A stretch of 46,891 nt of DNA from Gammaproteobacteria bacterium. Lineage in GTDB: Bacteria > Pseudomonadota > Gammaproteobacteria > JACCXJ01. Made by a program: the position numbers and the translations under genes. Shown here in pieces: positions 26,476-34,344 of the stretch. The DNA is taken from assembly GCA_013697045.1 (NCBI GenBank), contig JACCXJ010000074.1, positions 1-46,891 on the forward strand, read 5' to 3'. The notes under the pieces were generated by a model, which did no database searches, was not told the DNA's origin, and was given only the letters and a program-made list of their open reading frames with translations. The stretch's first letter is position 1. Each line of letters begins with the position of its first letter.

Positions 26476-27130
26476 CATCCCGCAAACCATCCGATGGCTC
26501 GATACGGGCGGCGCGGACGCCGCCGAGCACGGCGCCGAGGAGGCTCGCGATCAAGGTCAAGAACAAGGCCGCGAGAAAATGTCGAGGCATGAGAAAACAG
26601 ATGGACTGCCCGACCGCGAGATCGGCCGGCCAACATGCGGTTGATGATGATCTGTTCGAGGAGCAGGTACACGAAACCCGCGCCGAGCCACCCGAGGACC
26701 GCGGTGAAGAGCGCGTGGAAGCTCGGGTAGAGCATGATCCCCCGCCGCGAAACCCGAGCAGGCGCAGGACCGACAATTCGCGGCGCTTGCGATCGGTGTG
26801 ACCCAAAGGCTCGCGCCGAGCGACAGGGAATAACCCGCCATCCCGGCGGCCGCGATGACCCAGAACAAGAGCGCCAGATTGCGATCGATACTCCTCACGG
26901 TCTCGATCTCGGCGGCCGAGGTCTTGACACGCTGCCCGGCCTCCGTGAGCACCGAGGCGAGCCCGGCGACCTCGTAGATGGTCCGGGCATAGAGCCAAAC
27001 GAGGGGAACACCCGCTCCTCGGCCAGCGGCGGATCGCCGCCCCATCCGAGCGCGGGCACCGCCCGACCGTCGCGAAACGCCTCGGCCGCCATGAGCACCT
27101 CGGAGTATGAGTTCGCTCACCGGGTAAACT
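26475..27130 (-). pseudogene. FtsX-like ABC transporter permease remnant with frameshifts
   Basis: Read in three minus-strand frames, the segment gives a C-terminal FtsX-type permease domain: NLALLFWVIAAAGMAGYSLS, TDRKRRELSVLRLLGFRGGG, YPSFHALFTAVLGWLGAGFV, and RHFLAALFLTLIASLLGAVL followed by ARIEPSDGLRDG. ARIEP-GLR is the usual end of these permeases. At least three frameshifts are needed (about 27000, 26800 and 26600). An N-terminal part begins near 27105 (LMAAEAFRDGRAVPALGWGG). No ATP-binding partner is nearby. Decayed fragment. Confidence 0.65.
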
Positions 27131-27168
27131 CGTAGGGGGCCTCGACCGAACCTTCCGCCGGTCAATGT

Positions 27169-27199
27169 GACTTGACCGGCATCGACGGACTCGCGTCCG
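27169..27199 (+). repeat. 31-bp dispersed repeat, copy 2
   Basis: Matches 20518-20548 at 29 of 31 positions (differences are C to T and G to A in the middle). It lies 170 bp upstream of promoter copy C. The 131 bp between it and the GC box at 27302 show no gene. Confidence 0.6.
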
Positions 27200-27301
27200 A
27201 GCCCCGGCCCTAGCCTGTCCGACAGCCCACAGTCCCCTACACCCCGAAACCTGGTCGGGGCGAGCCCCATCGCCCTCTTCGCACCCCCCGGACCACCCAA
27301 C

Positions 27302-27398
27302 CACCGGCCGGCCCGTCCAACGCACCAGTACCCTTTCAGTACCCTTTTAGTACCCGGTTCAGTACCCGGTTGCAAAACCGCATTGAACGTCTTATCCT
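27302..27398 (+). promoter_or_regulatory. Recurring promoter family, copy C, with four phased AGTACCC repeats
   Basis: GC box CACCGGCCGGCCCGTCC (27302-27318). Four AGTACCC units start at 27327, 27338, 27349 and 27361, so they are spaced 11, 11 and 12 bp, close to one helical turn. Then -35 TTGCAA (27370-27375), a 17-bp spacer containing CGCATTGAA, and -10 TATCCT (27393-27398). Leader to the HiPIP start is about 147 nt. Repeats in phase suggest an activator bound along one face of the helix. Confidence 0.6.
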
Positions 27399-27551
27399 TT
27401 CCGCAGACGGGGGATGGGATGCGGATCGAGCCGCCGCCGGACGCCCCCCTGCGGGTGGCGCGCCGAACACCGAGTAAACTCCCTCCCATAAAAAATGTCA
27501 TGCAGTTGCGGAGAGGAATTCCAAATGTTAATTGCCAAGAGGGGAAATCAA

Positions 27552-27815
27552 ATGAATGATCACGCAAACGTTCACCGGCGTTCGCTCCTAAAGGGCGTGG
27601 CATTGCTCTTGGGCGCTGCTGCAGTGGTTCCCGCAAGTAAGCGAGTGTTTTCGGCACGCAAGGCTTCGCAAGAGGCGGTGCAATACCGAGATAAACCAAA
27701 CAGCCATAAGCAGTGCGATAACTGCCTTCGATTCGTCGCCCCGGGCTCCTGTAAGGTTGTAGAGGGTTCAATCAGCCCCAAAGGTTATTGCAGGGTGTGG
27801 GTGGCGAAGGCCTGA
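27552..27815 (+). CDS. hip: High-potential iron-sulfur protein (HiPIP) with Tat signal
   Basis: An 87-residue periplasmic electron carrier holding one [4Fe-4S] cluster at high potential. In purple and sulfur- or iron-oxidising bacteria such proteins feed electrons to reaction centres or terminal oxidases. The N-terminus has the twin-arginine motif RRSLLKG (9-15) and a hydrophobic stretch, since HiPIPs are exported folded. The cluster ligands are Cys55, Cys58, Cys67 and Cys80 in QCDNCLRF, GSCKVV and KGYCRVW; spacing fits the family, with Tyr in place of the usual Trp before the last Cys. ATG 27552 has AGAGGGGA upstream. It is a single-gene unit behind promoter copy C; no partner genes are near. 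Confidence 0.9.
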   Translation: MNDHANVHRRSLLKGVALLLGAAAVVPASKRVFSARKASQEAVQYRDKPNSHKQCDNCLRFVAPGSCKVVEGSISPKGYCRVWVAKA

Positions 27816-27975
27816 TTCGTGTGGAAACCTCGAAGGAAACTGCCGACCCGCATGCGCGGTGTTGTCGGGGCTGCGGGTTAAACACCCCCGGCTACCCGAT
27901 TGGGCGGTTAACCCCGTTGATGTCGTCGAATATGGCCCGCGCGCAGGTGCGGCCGGCCGAAATAGAGGGGGATAC

Positions 27976-28077
27976 CCGTCAGCGGAAAAGTACCCCGCGA
28001 AGGGTTACCTGATAAAAGGTACGTGCAACTGCGCTATAGAGCTGCGTGCAGCTTCGCTTCAGTGAATCCGCTGACGG
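27976..28077. repeat. 11-bp perfect inverted repeat enclosing a foldable 80-bp core
   Basis: CCGTCAGCGGA (27976-27986) pairs exactly with TCCGCTGACGG (28067-28077). The core contains CCCGCGAAGGG (GNRA-like loop), a GTACC/GGTAC pair and GCTGCGTGCAGC, so it could fold as a multi-branched RNA. Not a tRNA. Confidence 0.45.
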
Positions 28078-28225
28078 TGCAAAAACCATACTACCACTTG
28101 GACCCCGCCGATGCAAGGGCTTTAACCGTCTGGGCACGGAAAGGCCCGCAGCATGGCCGCGAGCGTCAGCATCATTGAATTACTATGCAAGTTTGCTTGG
28201 GAGCGATAAGTATGTCATTGCGAGG

Positions 28226-28252
28226 CGTAAAGCGAGCGCCCGGAGCTTTACG
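28226..28252. repeat. Stem-loop CGTAAAGC/GCTTTACG
   Basis: An 8-bp perfect stem (28226-28233 with 28245-28252) around an 11-nt loop. There is no T run after it on either strand, so it is not a clear terminator. It is adjacent to the TGTCATTGCGAGG motif. Confidence 0.4.
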
Positions 28253-28474
28253 AAATCAGCGTGATGATATTCTCACTATCCAATAGCTGGTAATCTCTAT
28301 CTGTAAGATGCATAAGGACAGCCTTCTATGAAGGACGGAATTGTCTTCAGCCGTGAGTTATTCGATTTCCTCGAGCCTGATCGACCTCGGAACCGATGGC
28401 CTGAGCTCATGACTGAAGGGCTTGGAGCGAATCGGTCGTGCCCCTTATTTCGCTCGCAATAACATGTAAGAGTA

Positions 28475-31078
28475 CTATTCCAGGATGTAGGTGGAAGACC
28501 CGCTAGTTGGAAAATTTGGCCCAGGCGCCCAGGTAGCGGGCAGTGTGGTGAGATTTGACACCGAGCTGACTTGACTACCATCGCCACTTGAGCTAGCTTT
28601 CACTTTAACTTGTATGTTGCCGCTTTGCGGCGGGTGCATAAATGCTATCCAGTATTTAGTACCAGCTGTAACTGATACTGGGGGTAACGCTACCGTATTC
28701 CAGGCCTTATTAATGGGATTATTGATCACAGCTGAAGTCATAAGCGAACCAGGATTACTGCCAGAGGTATTGTATAAACCCACGTGAATTTTAGTGGCAG
28801 TATTCGTGTTTGAGACGAAGATACGCATAGTATTTGTCATGCCGCTCTCCGCTGCGATAAAGGGAAATGCCTCTGGCGAACCGCCGGCATTTGTATTATC
28901 TTGCGATTCCACAGTTTCATTACCCAGCAGGGTGGTGCTTGGCGGTACCGGGACATCAGCAGCTTGTGGGACTTTAATGAAATTGGCAATAGATGGGACA
29001 CCATTGGCATTCACGACAAACAGCATGTAATAGCCTGGCGGTATCTCATTAACATTACCGGGCGCCTGGACATTTAGCCCTCCTGTTGTTTGCGTAAACG
29101 GAAGGATAAGGTACCGTTGGTCGGCATTAAATGAGTGTGTCATAGCCCCTACTCGAACCGCCGATACCGTCTGAATAGTGGCAGCATCAGGCGTGCCAAC
29201 GAAGATCTGGCTGCCGGGCTGGACTGTCCCTGGAGCAGAGGTTACTGTAGGTCTTCCACCTTTGAATAAATAGGGTGGTGAGAAAATCTCATAATTTTCC
29301 TGGTCTGGATTTGGTGAAAGCCGGCCGCTGCCTGCTACTAGCACCCTTCCATCCGGCAGAAGAAGTGCCGTACCGTGATAGAGCCGTGGATTGGTCATTT
29401 TTGCCATAGTGGTCCAAGTTTCAGCTGTCGGATCCCAAATCTCGGCTTCCTTAACAGCCTGTGCAGTATCTGCATAATATTGGGTACGGCCGCCCCCGGT
29501 AACAATGGTAGATCCATCTGGAAGTAAAGTAAGAACGTGGTATGAGCGTGGAGAATTCATGCTAGCGGTTTCCCTCCACTGCGGGCTCGTGCCGTTCATA
29601 TCGATAACGTACGTAGCGGTACTAGAAGGATCGGAGGAGATAAATGGTGCTGTGGCCTTGCCGGCCTTCATAATTTTACCCTTGTTATATAAAACAGCAC
29701 TCGCACCATCGAACTCTCGTGAATCGATTGTCTGCCAGGTTTGGGTCGCAACGTCAAGCGTATATGATGGAATCGGGTATTCGTAGGTTCCGGCAACGAA
29801 CAGTTTGCCATTTGGCAGAAGGAAACTTAACGGATACAATGGGATCTCGTGTAATGCGCTTGTCAATTGCGTCCAGGTATTCGCATCTGGGTCATATAGC
29901 TCTGGTGTGCTGATACGACAACTTTCATCGCCACAACCGTCGTTACCCGAAAGTACTAATACTTTGCCGTTGGCCAGTGTTGTACCGGTTGGATACCACC
30001 GGTTATAGTTCATATCTGCACCAATGGACCATGAATCATTTGCCGGGTTGAATATATTAACATCCTTGACCCCAGGCACACCTTCTCTCGTCGCACCGCC
30101 TATGGCAAGGATTCTGCCATCAGCAAGTTGGGCATGGCCGGCACAGTCTAGATTTGTGTTATTGTTGGGGACAGAAGTTAACGCGCCGTTTACCGGATCA
30201 AGAATTGTTGCTGCCAGTCCTCCTGCGCCTCCCGGTAGGTCACCATCCCAAATAAGGACCTTGCCAGTGCTAAGCATATTGACATGCTGGGCGACAAGTC
30301 CCGACGTATTAACAGGCGCACTCCATTGACCAACAATGGCTGGGTCAGCACTATTATTAGCAACGGGTGTATTCATATCTGTTTGAATTTCTGCCCGAGA
30401 CAACGTACGGTTGTAAATACGAATGTCATCAATTAACCCGTTATAGAATTCTCCCCAAACAACGCTTGAACCGATTCTTAACGGGTTACTCGAAGGCACA
30501 ATAGCACCAGTTTTATTTGTCGTTTCCTTTAAGGCACCGTTGACATAAAGGCGTAATTTTGTACCATCATAGGTTGTAGCCAAATGCGTCCAGGTAGTTA
30601 CCGGCACTTTGGCTGTTCCTGTTACTTCCGAATAGCTACTAGCAGTGAAAATCTCACCACTTGGCCTGTTAATATCGTGATTAGCGTACAGGGCGTAGGA
30701 ATCCCCGTTTGCCCGTTCCTTATGCAGTATGGTCCGAAAACCGGTGGGCAACGTGGTCGGTTTTACCCAAGCCTCAAGCGTAATATTGGTTGTCAGATCA
30801 AGAGAATTACAGTCGTTGACGTCAATGCGGGAGCTTGTTCCGTTAAACAAGATCGCTTTGCCGTTTTTTCCACTTGAGCTCCAGAAAGCATTTAAGAGTG
30901 TTCCCGTATTAGTATTACCGGAAGCATCGTTTGTAGATGAGCCTGTCCCTTCATCAAAATTATAAGCAGCAACCAACCCGTCAGCCGCTTCAACATGTGA
31001 GATAGCTAAAAGCGTGAGAATGTAAGCAAAGCACAACGCGAAAGCTATAGTAACATATAATCTTTTCAAGGCAGGCAT
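28475..31078 (-). CDS. Secreted LamG domain / galactose-oxidase-like copper radical oxidase
   Basis: An 867-residue exported protein. Residues 1-32 are a signal peptide (MPALKRLYVTIAFALCFAYI, cleaved near SHVEA). About 33-215: LamG/concanavalin-like domain (YNFDEGTGSSTNDASG). About 235-560: kelch propeller of the glyoxal/galactose oxidase type. About 590-700: DUF1929 domain. About 715-865: a beta-rich C-terminal domain. The copper-radical site looks complete: Cys in NLDCAGHAQLADGR, Tyr in NRWYPTGTTL, Tyr-His in NPRLYHGTALLLPDGR, and His in GAMTHSFNADQRY. Such enzymes oxidise alcohols or aldehydes to release H2O2, so a carbohydrate or aldehyde substrate is inferred. Base composition is clearly AT-richer than all neighbours, suggesting transfer. 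ATG 31078 chosen because the signal peptide begins there. Confidence 0.85.
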   Translation of the reverse strand: MPALKRLYVTIAFALCFAYILTLLAISHVEAADGLVAAYNFDEGTGSSTNDASGNTNTGTLLNAFWSSSGKNGKAILFNGTSSRIDVNDCNSLDLTTNITLEAWVKPTTLPTGFRTILHKERANGDSYALYANHDINRPSGEIFTASSYSEVTGTAKVPVTTWTHLATTYDGTKLRLYVNGALKETTNKTGAIVPSSNPLRIGSSVVWGEFYNGLIDDIRIYNRTLSRAEIQTDMNTPVANNSADPAIVGQWSAPVNTSGLVAQHVNMLSTGKVLIWDGDLPGGAGGLAATILDPVNGALTSVPNNNTNLDCAGHAQLADGRILAIGGATREGVPGVKDVNIFNPANDSWSIGADMNYNRWYPTGTTLANGKVLVLSGNDGCGDESCRISTPELYDPDANTWTQLTSALHEIPLYPLSFLLPNGKLFVAGTYEYPIPSYTLDVATQTWQTIDSREFDGASAVLYNKGKIMKAGKATAPFISSDPSSTATYVIDMNGTSPQWRETASMNSPRSYHVLTLLPDGSTIVTGGGRTQYYADTAQAVKEAEIWDPTAETWTTMAKMTNPRLYHGTALLLPDGRVLVAGSGRLSPNPDQENYEIFSPPYLFKGGRPTVTSAPGTVQPGSQIFVGTPDAATIQTVSAVRVGAMTHSFNADQRYLILPFTQTTGGLNVQAPGNVNEIPPGYYMLFVVNANGVPSIANFIKVPQAADVPVPPSTTLLGNETVESQDNTNAGGSPEAFPFIAAESGMTNTMRIFVSNTNTATKIHVGLYNTSGSNPGSLMTSAVINNPINKAWNTVALPPVSVTAGTKYWIAFMHPPQSGNIQVKVKASSSGDGSQVSSVSNLTTLPATWAPGPNFPTSGSSTYILE

Positions 31079-31129
31079 CCTATATTTCAGAGGTATAAGA
31101 ATTTCAAAAGGCCCTTTTTGGCGAGAGGA

Positions 31130-31159
31130 AGAGTACGAGATGGACGTGTGGGTTGTCAA
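31130..31159 (-). promoter_or_regulatory. Candidate sigma-70 promoter of the copper radical oxidase gene
   Basis: On the minus strand TTGACA (31159-31154), an 18-bp spacer and TACTCT (31135-31130). The predicted leader is about 45 nt. A GGCGGCCCGCG stretch sits directly upstream, loosely like the GC box of the recurring promoter family, but the CGC(A/G)TTGAA core is missing. Confidence 0.45.
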
Positions 31160-31535
31160 GTACGCGGGCCGCCGGTCCAGGATCGGGGATTGTTCGGCGA
31201 TTCATCGGTCCGAGGCGCCCGGATCCGGGGCGTTTTGGCCTCTCAGGCGAGTGCAGGGCAAAGGGGGCTGTGGGCCCAGGGAGTTGAACCCGATGGGAGG
31301 GGGTTCGCGGCCCGGATCAGGCCATTTGGAGTCGGTCGATGGCTGTCCGCCCGATGCAGATCGCGATGATGGGCCAGGGGCTCAGAGACCAGCACCGCCC
31401 TTGTTCCTCGAAGGCCCGCCATAGGTCTCCGACCGCGTCTTCCTTAAAGCGAAAACCCCGGTACGATCCTGGTGGCCATCGCATATTAGTTGAACATTCG
31501 CCAGTAAGTCCATTGCGATCGACCGCTTCTCTCCT
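31160..31535. other. Intergenic region without recognised features
   Basis: 376 bp between the two large minus-strand genes. Short frames occur in several phases but none resembles a known protein, and no strong terminator was seen after the repeat-protein gene stop at 31536. Confidence 0.5.
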
Positions 31536-34115
31536 TCAAGAGGGAAGAAACGCGACTTGATCGCCGCCAGCGGCGAATTTTCCCACCAGCGTAATGTCGG
31601 CCAGGCTCCAACCATTGAGCTCGGAATTGGTGCCCCAGGTCTCCATGACGATTGGTTGGGGCGATCCCGCGCTGAAATCGACAATCATTAGCCGTCCGAT
31701 ATTAGGGGGAGTGCCGTCGTTGTTGATGAGCAGCAGCTGATCGTATCCCTTATCTAGAAAATCGCCTGCGACGACGACGTCCCCATCATCGTGCCAGCCA
31801 TTGAGCAGCGCGCTCGCACCCCCCAATTCAAGTAAAGCCTGTTCGGGGGCGCCGGACGAATAATCAATGATTGTCACGCGACCGACATTTGGCGGCGCGC
31901 CATCCTGGTTGATGAAGAGGAGCTGGTCGTTGCCACGATCGAGGAAATCGCCGGCCAGGATGATGTTGCCCGGATCGTGCCATCCGTCTAGCAATGGATT
32001 GTCCCCCCAACGCTCTACATAAGCTTGCAGAGGGGTACCGGAAGAATAGTCGATGATCGCGAGGCGTCCGACGTTCGGCGGTGTAGCGTCCTGATTGATG
32101 AACAGCACCTGCGCGTAGCCCAGGCCCATAAAATCGCCGGCCAGGATGACGTCGCCTTGGTCGCACCAGCCGTTCAGCAGAGGCGAATCTCCCCACGCCT
32201 CGTAATAGGCTTGGTCGGGCAATCCCCGAAAGTAGTCGATGATCGTGAGGCGGCCGATATTCGGGGGCGCCCCGTCATTGTTGATGAACAGGAGCTGATC
32301 ATGCCCGCGCGCAAGGAAGTCGCCGGCCAGGACAATGTCCTCATCGTCATGCCAGCCATTGAGCAGATGGGGCTCGTCGCGTTCCTGGCAGATGGTGGCG
32401 AGGACGTCGCCTCGCTGAAGCTCGAGGAAAGCGATCCGCCTTCTTGCCGCGCCTGGATTTGACAAGAGCGCGATCGTGGCACGCGGTGCAGCCTGCAGGA
32501 AGTTCCCCGCAAGCGCGCGGCCTGTGTGCGGCCGCCACGGAAGTACGGCGGACGGCGCACCCCAGCGCTCCGTGTAGACTTTGCGGACGCCGGACAGTTC
32601 GACAGCGAAAACGCCCAAAGGCCCGACAGTGAAGTTGTGCAGCACGTTGCGTGTGAGGCTGACGATCGTCTTATGCTCAAAACCGGGCGTGCTGACGACG
32701 CCCATTCCGACAAGGGCGTTTCCCCCCGCCGCATCCAGCAATCCCTGGCCCCAATCGACCGTGCCGGCGGCGAAGGCGCGCGCCAGGCTTGGTCGAATGG
32801 TCAACACGGTGTCCGCCGTGAGGGGCTTAGGCAAGCCCGGGTTGGGTACAACCCCCTCGAACGGAGACCTGCCAAGGATGAGCGTTTCCTCCAAAGGGAC
32901 GAGACCGCTGATCGTATAGATTGGCGGACTCGCCACTTGGTCGGGACCCAGTTCCTGCCAAGTCTCGTTGTTACTGAAGATGCGATCGACTTCATAGCCG
33001 ATCAGCCCGGGAATCTGCTCGCCGTCCTGGGATCCAGCGCCCTTGTATGGCCAGCTCCATGTATTCGCGGCGATGAAGGGCTGGGAAGACCCGGATGCCC
33101 AGTTATAGTACATCACGCCTATGAACTGCTGTTCGGGGCGGCCGAGGATTGGATCGCGCCATGTCGTCGTGGTGTATTGGGGATCAAGAGGGACCTCGGG
33201 ATCCGGAACCTCGGGATCCGCACCAACCCCCCAAATCGGTTTGTAGCAGACGACTATGCGCGCCGCGCCCAGAGTCGTGTTTTCGAAGCGCACTTGCCAA
33301 TAGCATGCGTTGGCGCCGAAGAAGCCCACGGATACGCCGTGCCCCATCGCCGCTTCAACATTCTCGCGCATCTCATAGGACCAGTATTCGTCATGCCCAA
33401 TGCTTAGGAAGCCGTGCGCCTTGAAAAGCGGACTCGCGCTTTGGTGCAAGTCGGCGGAGCTGATGTAGGCGAGCGAGAAGCCTTCGCGCTCCAACCAGCG
33501 GATCATCGGGTACTCGTGCAGAAGCAGACGGCCCGCGCCATGAGCGACTTGTTCCGGCCGATCAAGAGAGACGGCGTTGGTGCGCCCCTGCTTTAATTCG
33601 TACATATTTCCACCCAGCCGACCATTATAGGCCGCATCGGTGGCCGTGGCGCGATGCACGACGAAGTCGATCGGCTCGTCGAAAAGCGAGCGAACGACGA
33701 AGGAAGCGTAGCTCTGCTTGCCATTCGCGCTTCCTCCAACCGCGATGAGCTTGATTAGGTAACATCCGCTCACCCAATCGTCGGGAACTGTAAAGGAGAG
33801 CGATTCATCCCATTTGCAGCACACGTCTCCTCGGGGATTAGCCACCGGCCCGGCTTGCGCTTTGCCTGGGATCGAATCGAACGAGGCCAAGAGCCGCGCG
33901 CCAACGCCGTCATAATATCCCATGCGGTACACTTCCGCGCGAAACGATAGGGCCTGGGTCGAAACGAAGACCGCCAACGCATCTCCCGGGGAAACGCTGG
34001 CGGGCACTGTAAATCCCTCGATTTCGGCAAAGCCGTTCGTAAGCACGCTCGAGGCCTTCGTAATGGTCCAATTCGAAGATCCGGCCTTGGCGTTTTCTGA
34101 GCGAATCTTGTTCAT
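31536..34115 (-). CDS. N,N-dimethylformamidase-like domain protein with C-terminal FG-GAP/VCBS-type tandem repeats
   Basis: An 859-residue protein. Residues about 15-500 resemble the C-terminal domain of the dimethylformamidase large subunit (DMFA2_C): VYRMGYYDGVGARLL, DFVVHRATATDAAYNGRLGG, SIGHDEYWSYEMRENVEAA, GFFGANACYWQVRFE. About 584-831 are four near-identical 62-residue repeats (core VVAGDFLDKGYDQLLLINNDG, then PPNIGRL.IIDYSSG) plus a partial fifth, like FG-GAP/VCBS propeller blades that bind calcium. A more divergent unit precedes them at about 535-583. No signal peptide is visible, although such repeats are usually extracellular, so export by a non-Sec route or a cytoplasmic role are both open. 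ATG 34115 has AGGGGGA upstream. No small DMFase subunit gene is present. Confidence 0.75.
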   Translation of the reverse strand: MNKIRSENAKAGSSNWTITKASSVLTNGFAEIEGFTVPASVSPGDALAVFVSTQALSFRAEVYRMGYYDGVGARLLASFDSIPGKAQAGPVANPRGDVCCKWDESLSFTVPDDWVSGCYLIKLIAVGGSANGKQSYASFVVRSLFDEPIDFVVHRATATDAAYNGRLGGNMYELKQGRTNAVSLDRPEQVAHGAGRLLLHEYPMIRWLEREGFSLAYISSADLHQSASPLFKAHGFLSIGHDEYWSYEMRENVEAAMGHGVSVGFFGANACYWQVRFENTTLGAARIVVCYKPIWGVGADPEVPDPEVPLDPQYTTTTWRDPILGRPEQQFIGVMYYNWASGSSQPFIAANTWSWPYKGAGSQDGEQIPGLIGYEVDRIFSNNETWQELGPDQVASPPIYTISGLVPLEETLILGRSPFEGVVPNPGLPKPLTADTVLTIRPSLARAFAAGTVDWGQGLLDAAGGNALVGMGVVSTPGFEHKTIVSLTRNVLHNFTVGPLGVFAVELSGVRKVYTERWGAPSAVLPWRPHTGRALAGNFLQAAPRATIALLSNPGAARRRIAFLELQRGDVLATICQERDEPHLLNGWHDDEDIVLAGDFLARGHDQLLFINNDGAPPNIGRLTIIDYFRGLPDQAYYEAWGDSPLLNGWCDQGDVILAGDFMGLGYAQVLFINQDATPPNVGRLAIIDYSSGTPLQAYVERWGDNPLLDGWHDPGNIILAGDFLDRGNDQLLFINQDGAPPNVGRVTIIDYSSGAPEQALLELGGASALLNGWHDDGDVVVAGDFLDKGYDQLLLINNDGTPPNIGRLMIVDFSAGSPQPIVMETWGTNSELNGWSLADITLVGKFAAGGDQVAFLPS
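31623..32366 (-). repeat. Four in-frame 186-bp tandem repeats
   Basis: The four repeat units of the preceding gene are each exactly 62 codons (186 bp), beginning LLNGWHDDED, LLNGWCDQGD, LLDGWHDPGN and LLNGWHDDGD, followed by a partial fifth (ELNGWSLADI). Equal length and high similarity suggest recent duplication, and possible copy-number variation between strains. Confidence 0.85.
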
Positions 34116-34203
34116 CGCGTCCCCCTAAGCGTTCAAATTCAAGTTGAAGGTCATCGATATGCGCGCGAATAAGGGTTTTAAACGCCCCTTCTCGCCAACC
34201 ATT

Positions 34204-34232
34204 ACTCTATCGCTGAGCCGGCGAATGGTCAA
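34204..34232 (-). promoter_or_regulatory. Candidate sigma-70 promoter of the DMFase-like gene
   Basis: On the minus strand TTGACC (34232-34227), a 17-bp spacer beginning ATTCGC, and TAGAGT (34209-34204). The leader to ATG 34115 is about 82 nt. The TTGAC-ATTCGC start resembles copy D of the recurring promoter (46402), but TTGAA is absent, so membership is doubtful. The surrounding gap 34116-34344 holds no clear gene. Confidence 0.45.
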
Positions 34233-34344
34233 TCGCCATCAATGGCAGCCAGTAGTTAGGTGAAAATTGCGGTTTCGGTTCGGATGATTCTGGCGATGGG
34301 GTGGACGACTTGCGCGATGATGCCACGCGGCAGGAATGGCACCC

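Larger units (their letters stand above)
27816..28474. other. 659-bp non-coding region with several RNA-like stems
   Basis: No convincing gene. Possible stems include a GGGG...CCCC hairpin near 27868-27890, CCCGATTGGG near 27897-27906, the 11-bp inverted repeat at 27976-28077, and CGTAAAGC/GCTTTACG at 28226-28252. The first part (GGAAACCTCGAAGGAAACTG) has the look of a structured RNA and might be a worn group II intron or another RNA, but this is not established. The last 200 bp are AT-richer and contain TGTCATTGCGAGGCG, a common intergenic repeat motif. Confidence 0.4.

Noticed and set aside
27169-27199. TTGACC in the 31-bp repeat as a separate promoter
   Set aside because: No -10 hexamer at 16-18 bp in either copy.
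26557-27771. 404-codon minus-strand frame covering the HiPIP gene
   Set aside because: The HiPIP on the plus strand has all four cluster cysteines and a Tat signal. Only fragments of the minus frame at 26475-27130 match FtsX, in several phases.
27976-28077. Possible tRNA or tmRNA
   Set aside because: No acceptor CCA end, T-loop or anticodon arm pattern could be fitted.
34260-34330. Conserved-looking peptide GIIAQVVHPIARIIRTETAI on the minus strand
   Set aside because: Only about 23 codons before a stop, no start with a ribosome-binding site and no family recognised.
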